Assembly (NCBI GenBank): GCA_002049455.2 | Contig: KV918933.1 | Coordinates: 62,001-126,000 of the forward strand | DNA: 64,000 nt | Direction: 5' to 3' | Source: Porphyra umbilicalis | Taxonomy: Eukaryota; Rhodophyta; Bangiophyceae; Bangiales; Bangiaceae | Part shown: piece by piece, positions 63,901 through 64,000 of the stretch | Layout: every line of letters starts with the position of its first letter | How positions within the stretch are numbered: position 1 is the stretch's first letter | Position numbers and translations under genes: made by a program | Notes under the pieces: generated by a model | Seen by the model: only the letters and a program-made list of their open reading frames with translations | Told to the model about the DNA's origin: nothing | Database searches by the model: none

Positions 63901-64000
63901 AGGTCGTCCACGTCACGACGAAGCGTGTCGGGGACGCCCTCCCAGTGGACCTCCGGCTTGGGATACGTCTTGTCCGGCGGGTGAGGTGGAGGTTGTCCCT
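60927..64000 (-). CDS. pol of Ty3 element 2 (partial at right edge)
   Basis: Open for at least 1,024 codons to the window edge. Visible parts: RT with the FCVDYRRLNEVTV and YLDD boxes (63.7-63.2 kb), RNase H (TDNAALKRMLHMDG, near 62.7 kb), integrase HHCC finger (HYPPQAGHPGANKMYTSM ... CTQCARN) and DDE core (MDLLGPLPRTAAGNEHL; the second box reads SYNGPQF), and a C-terminal chromodomain (RLWTRWWGYHPEEDTLE) near 61.05 kb. The typical family start and protease lie outside the window. Unlike element 1 it ends soon after the chromodomain, without the DIRS-like tail. Confidence 0.92.
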   Translation of the reverse strand, partial: GQPPPHPPDKTYPKPEVHWEGVPDTLRRDVDDLLEVYKALWAGQLGKVDVTPHRIEVTPGARPRRAQPYRASHASRDIIAKEVQRQRGLGVIEPSSAEWAFPVILVPKPDGTVRFCVDYRRLNEVTVRDVYPLPRMYDCIDFLGDAKMFSTLDCNSGYWQIPVADEDRDKTTFVCHEGAYRYIRLPFGLSNAPATCQRAIDMILGGLKWKSCLVYLDDIIVFSQTAGEHVEHLPEVFTALRGAGVSLKAKKFHLFQEEVEYLGHIVGRGELKVQDKNIRGLKEASPPRCKKDLRSFLGMRNVYRRFVKDYAQVVRPLAAMTSSKRPDRWGTLSDEALGAFEEFKRRLTEAPILALPRRQGTYTLDTDASAGQVGAVLLQEQPDQSTRPVGYWSRSLNAAERNYSTTERECLAVVWASLLLRPYVEGTRFTVRTDNAALKRMLHMDGAHGRLARWRLRLAEFDYVVQTRPGASHHAADTMSRISTPAGDEGAIPDAVPCLALPNSSAAWQLPPETKGGLLGPLTLAELLEGQAEDGRCKEVRAAMDSNDKSRFSEDSNGLLVRTAPLDGATQVYVPTHMRYEVMMREHYPPQAGHPGANKMYTSMRRWFYWESMVVDVYAFVANCTQCARNRVGKGRKTNYLKTFPPTEPLTDLCMDLLGPLPRTAAGNEHLLAIVDRFSKMTRAIPLQRIDAETITAAFLDHWVAAYGPPATVLSYNGPQFRSTFFQGVCSLLGISNRYSTTYHPQTNGQVERYNWTIVGQLRTYVEDHQDRWDELVSMLTLAYNSRPQQSTGVAPLEFVTPERVRSLSVERLVGSPAPEETDGSPRADREGIRARLRNLIHKVQKSLTLAQRRYKRNYDARVRPVNKDVHAGDWVFVDGHARTKYKLGTRAAGPYKVLSRGEGTFSLDIGGYPETVSSDHVTAAPGPPGDPQTLLQNLGVPQDIVVPEGHQHTGKEFVWEAFVGHEVADDGTLRLWTRWWGYHPEEDTLELASRVDKRKVYQCMRRVGLRVEEAGSVVDFLA

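Larger units (their letters stand above)
57831..64000 (-). mobile_element. Ty3/gypsy chromovirus LTR retrotransposon, element 2 (runs off right edge)
   Basis: Same layout as element 1: pol on minus, then a long ORF on plus, then (toward lower coordinates) a region that should hold the 3' LTR. The left boundary at 57831 (TGTAGCGG...) is inferred from where the neighbouring coding frame is cut. The LTR cannot be measured because its partner lies outside the window. Pol is open from 60927 to the edge, so the visible part looks whole. gag and the 5' LTR are outside. Confidence 0.85.

Noticed and set aside
1-64000. CRISPR arrays, bacterial operons, rRNA genes
   Set aside because: No evenly spaced short repeats with unique spacers, no operon-like gene runs and no rRNA-like sequence were seen. 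The content is eukaryotic.

Overview
This is nuclear DNA from a eukaryote, GC-rich and crowded with transposable elements. The two host genes I can support are an SPF27/BCAS2-type splicing factor (about 30540-31327, +) and a 1,713-codon protein kinase with EF hands (31949-37090, -). They converge near the middle of the window. The kinase reads as one uninterrupted frame, so host genes here seem intron-poor. High GC, intron-poor genes, alanine/glycine-rich proteins and this mix of PIF/Harbinger, hAT, pogo and Ty3 chromovirus elements would fit a macroalga. A bangiophyte red alga (Porphyra/Pyropia type) is my best guess, but that is inference from composition and gene style, not a match I could test.

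Layout. 1-8,000: gene-poor DNA with two copies of a ~711-bp repeat (five in the window) and several minisatellites. 8,800-17,000: a Myb/SANT-like gene (+) and, 4 kb away and convergent, a PIF/Harbinger transposase (-), with GC-rich minisatellites around and between them. 18,200-20,650: a TA-flanked MITE, a third 711-bp-family copy and a dimeric 42/43-bp tandem repeat. 21,720-26,683: a whole hAT element with perfect 13-bp inverted ends, a perfect 8-bp target duplication and a three-part transposase frame. 28,650-30,200: a nest of MITEs, one split by a 711-bp repeat almost identical to the copy at 2.6 kb, ending about 340 bp upstream of the splicing-factor start. 30,540-37,090: the host genes. 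38,141-38,936: a TAA-flanked Harbinger-type MITE. 40,527-42,420: a small Harbinger-like element with two truncated, convergent genes. 43,443-45,635: another TA-MITE and a pogo/CENP-B-like transposase lacking its third catalytic Asp. 46,749-56,884: a Ty3 chromovirus with near-identical 393-bp LTRs. 57,831-64,000: a second Ty3 chromovirus that runs off the right edge.

The most interesting pattern is in the two Ty3 elements. Each has its pol on the minus strand and a long, well-formed plus-strand ORF between the integrase/chromodomain end and the 3' LTR. The two antisense proteins (about 650 and 545 residues from the MAD start) are very divergent but share position, orientation, length class, start context and an Arg-rich tail. 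The pol of the first element also carries a C-terminal extension after its chromodomain that resembles the tail of DIRS-type polyproteins.

Most other ORFs in the GC-rich stretches overlap on several frames and both strands, and I do not support them as genes.
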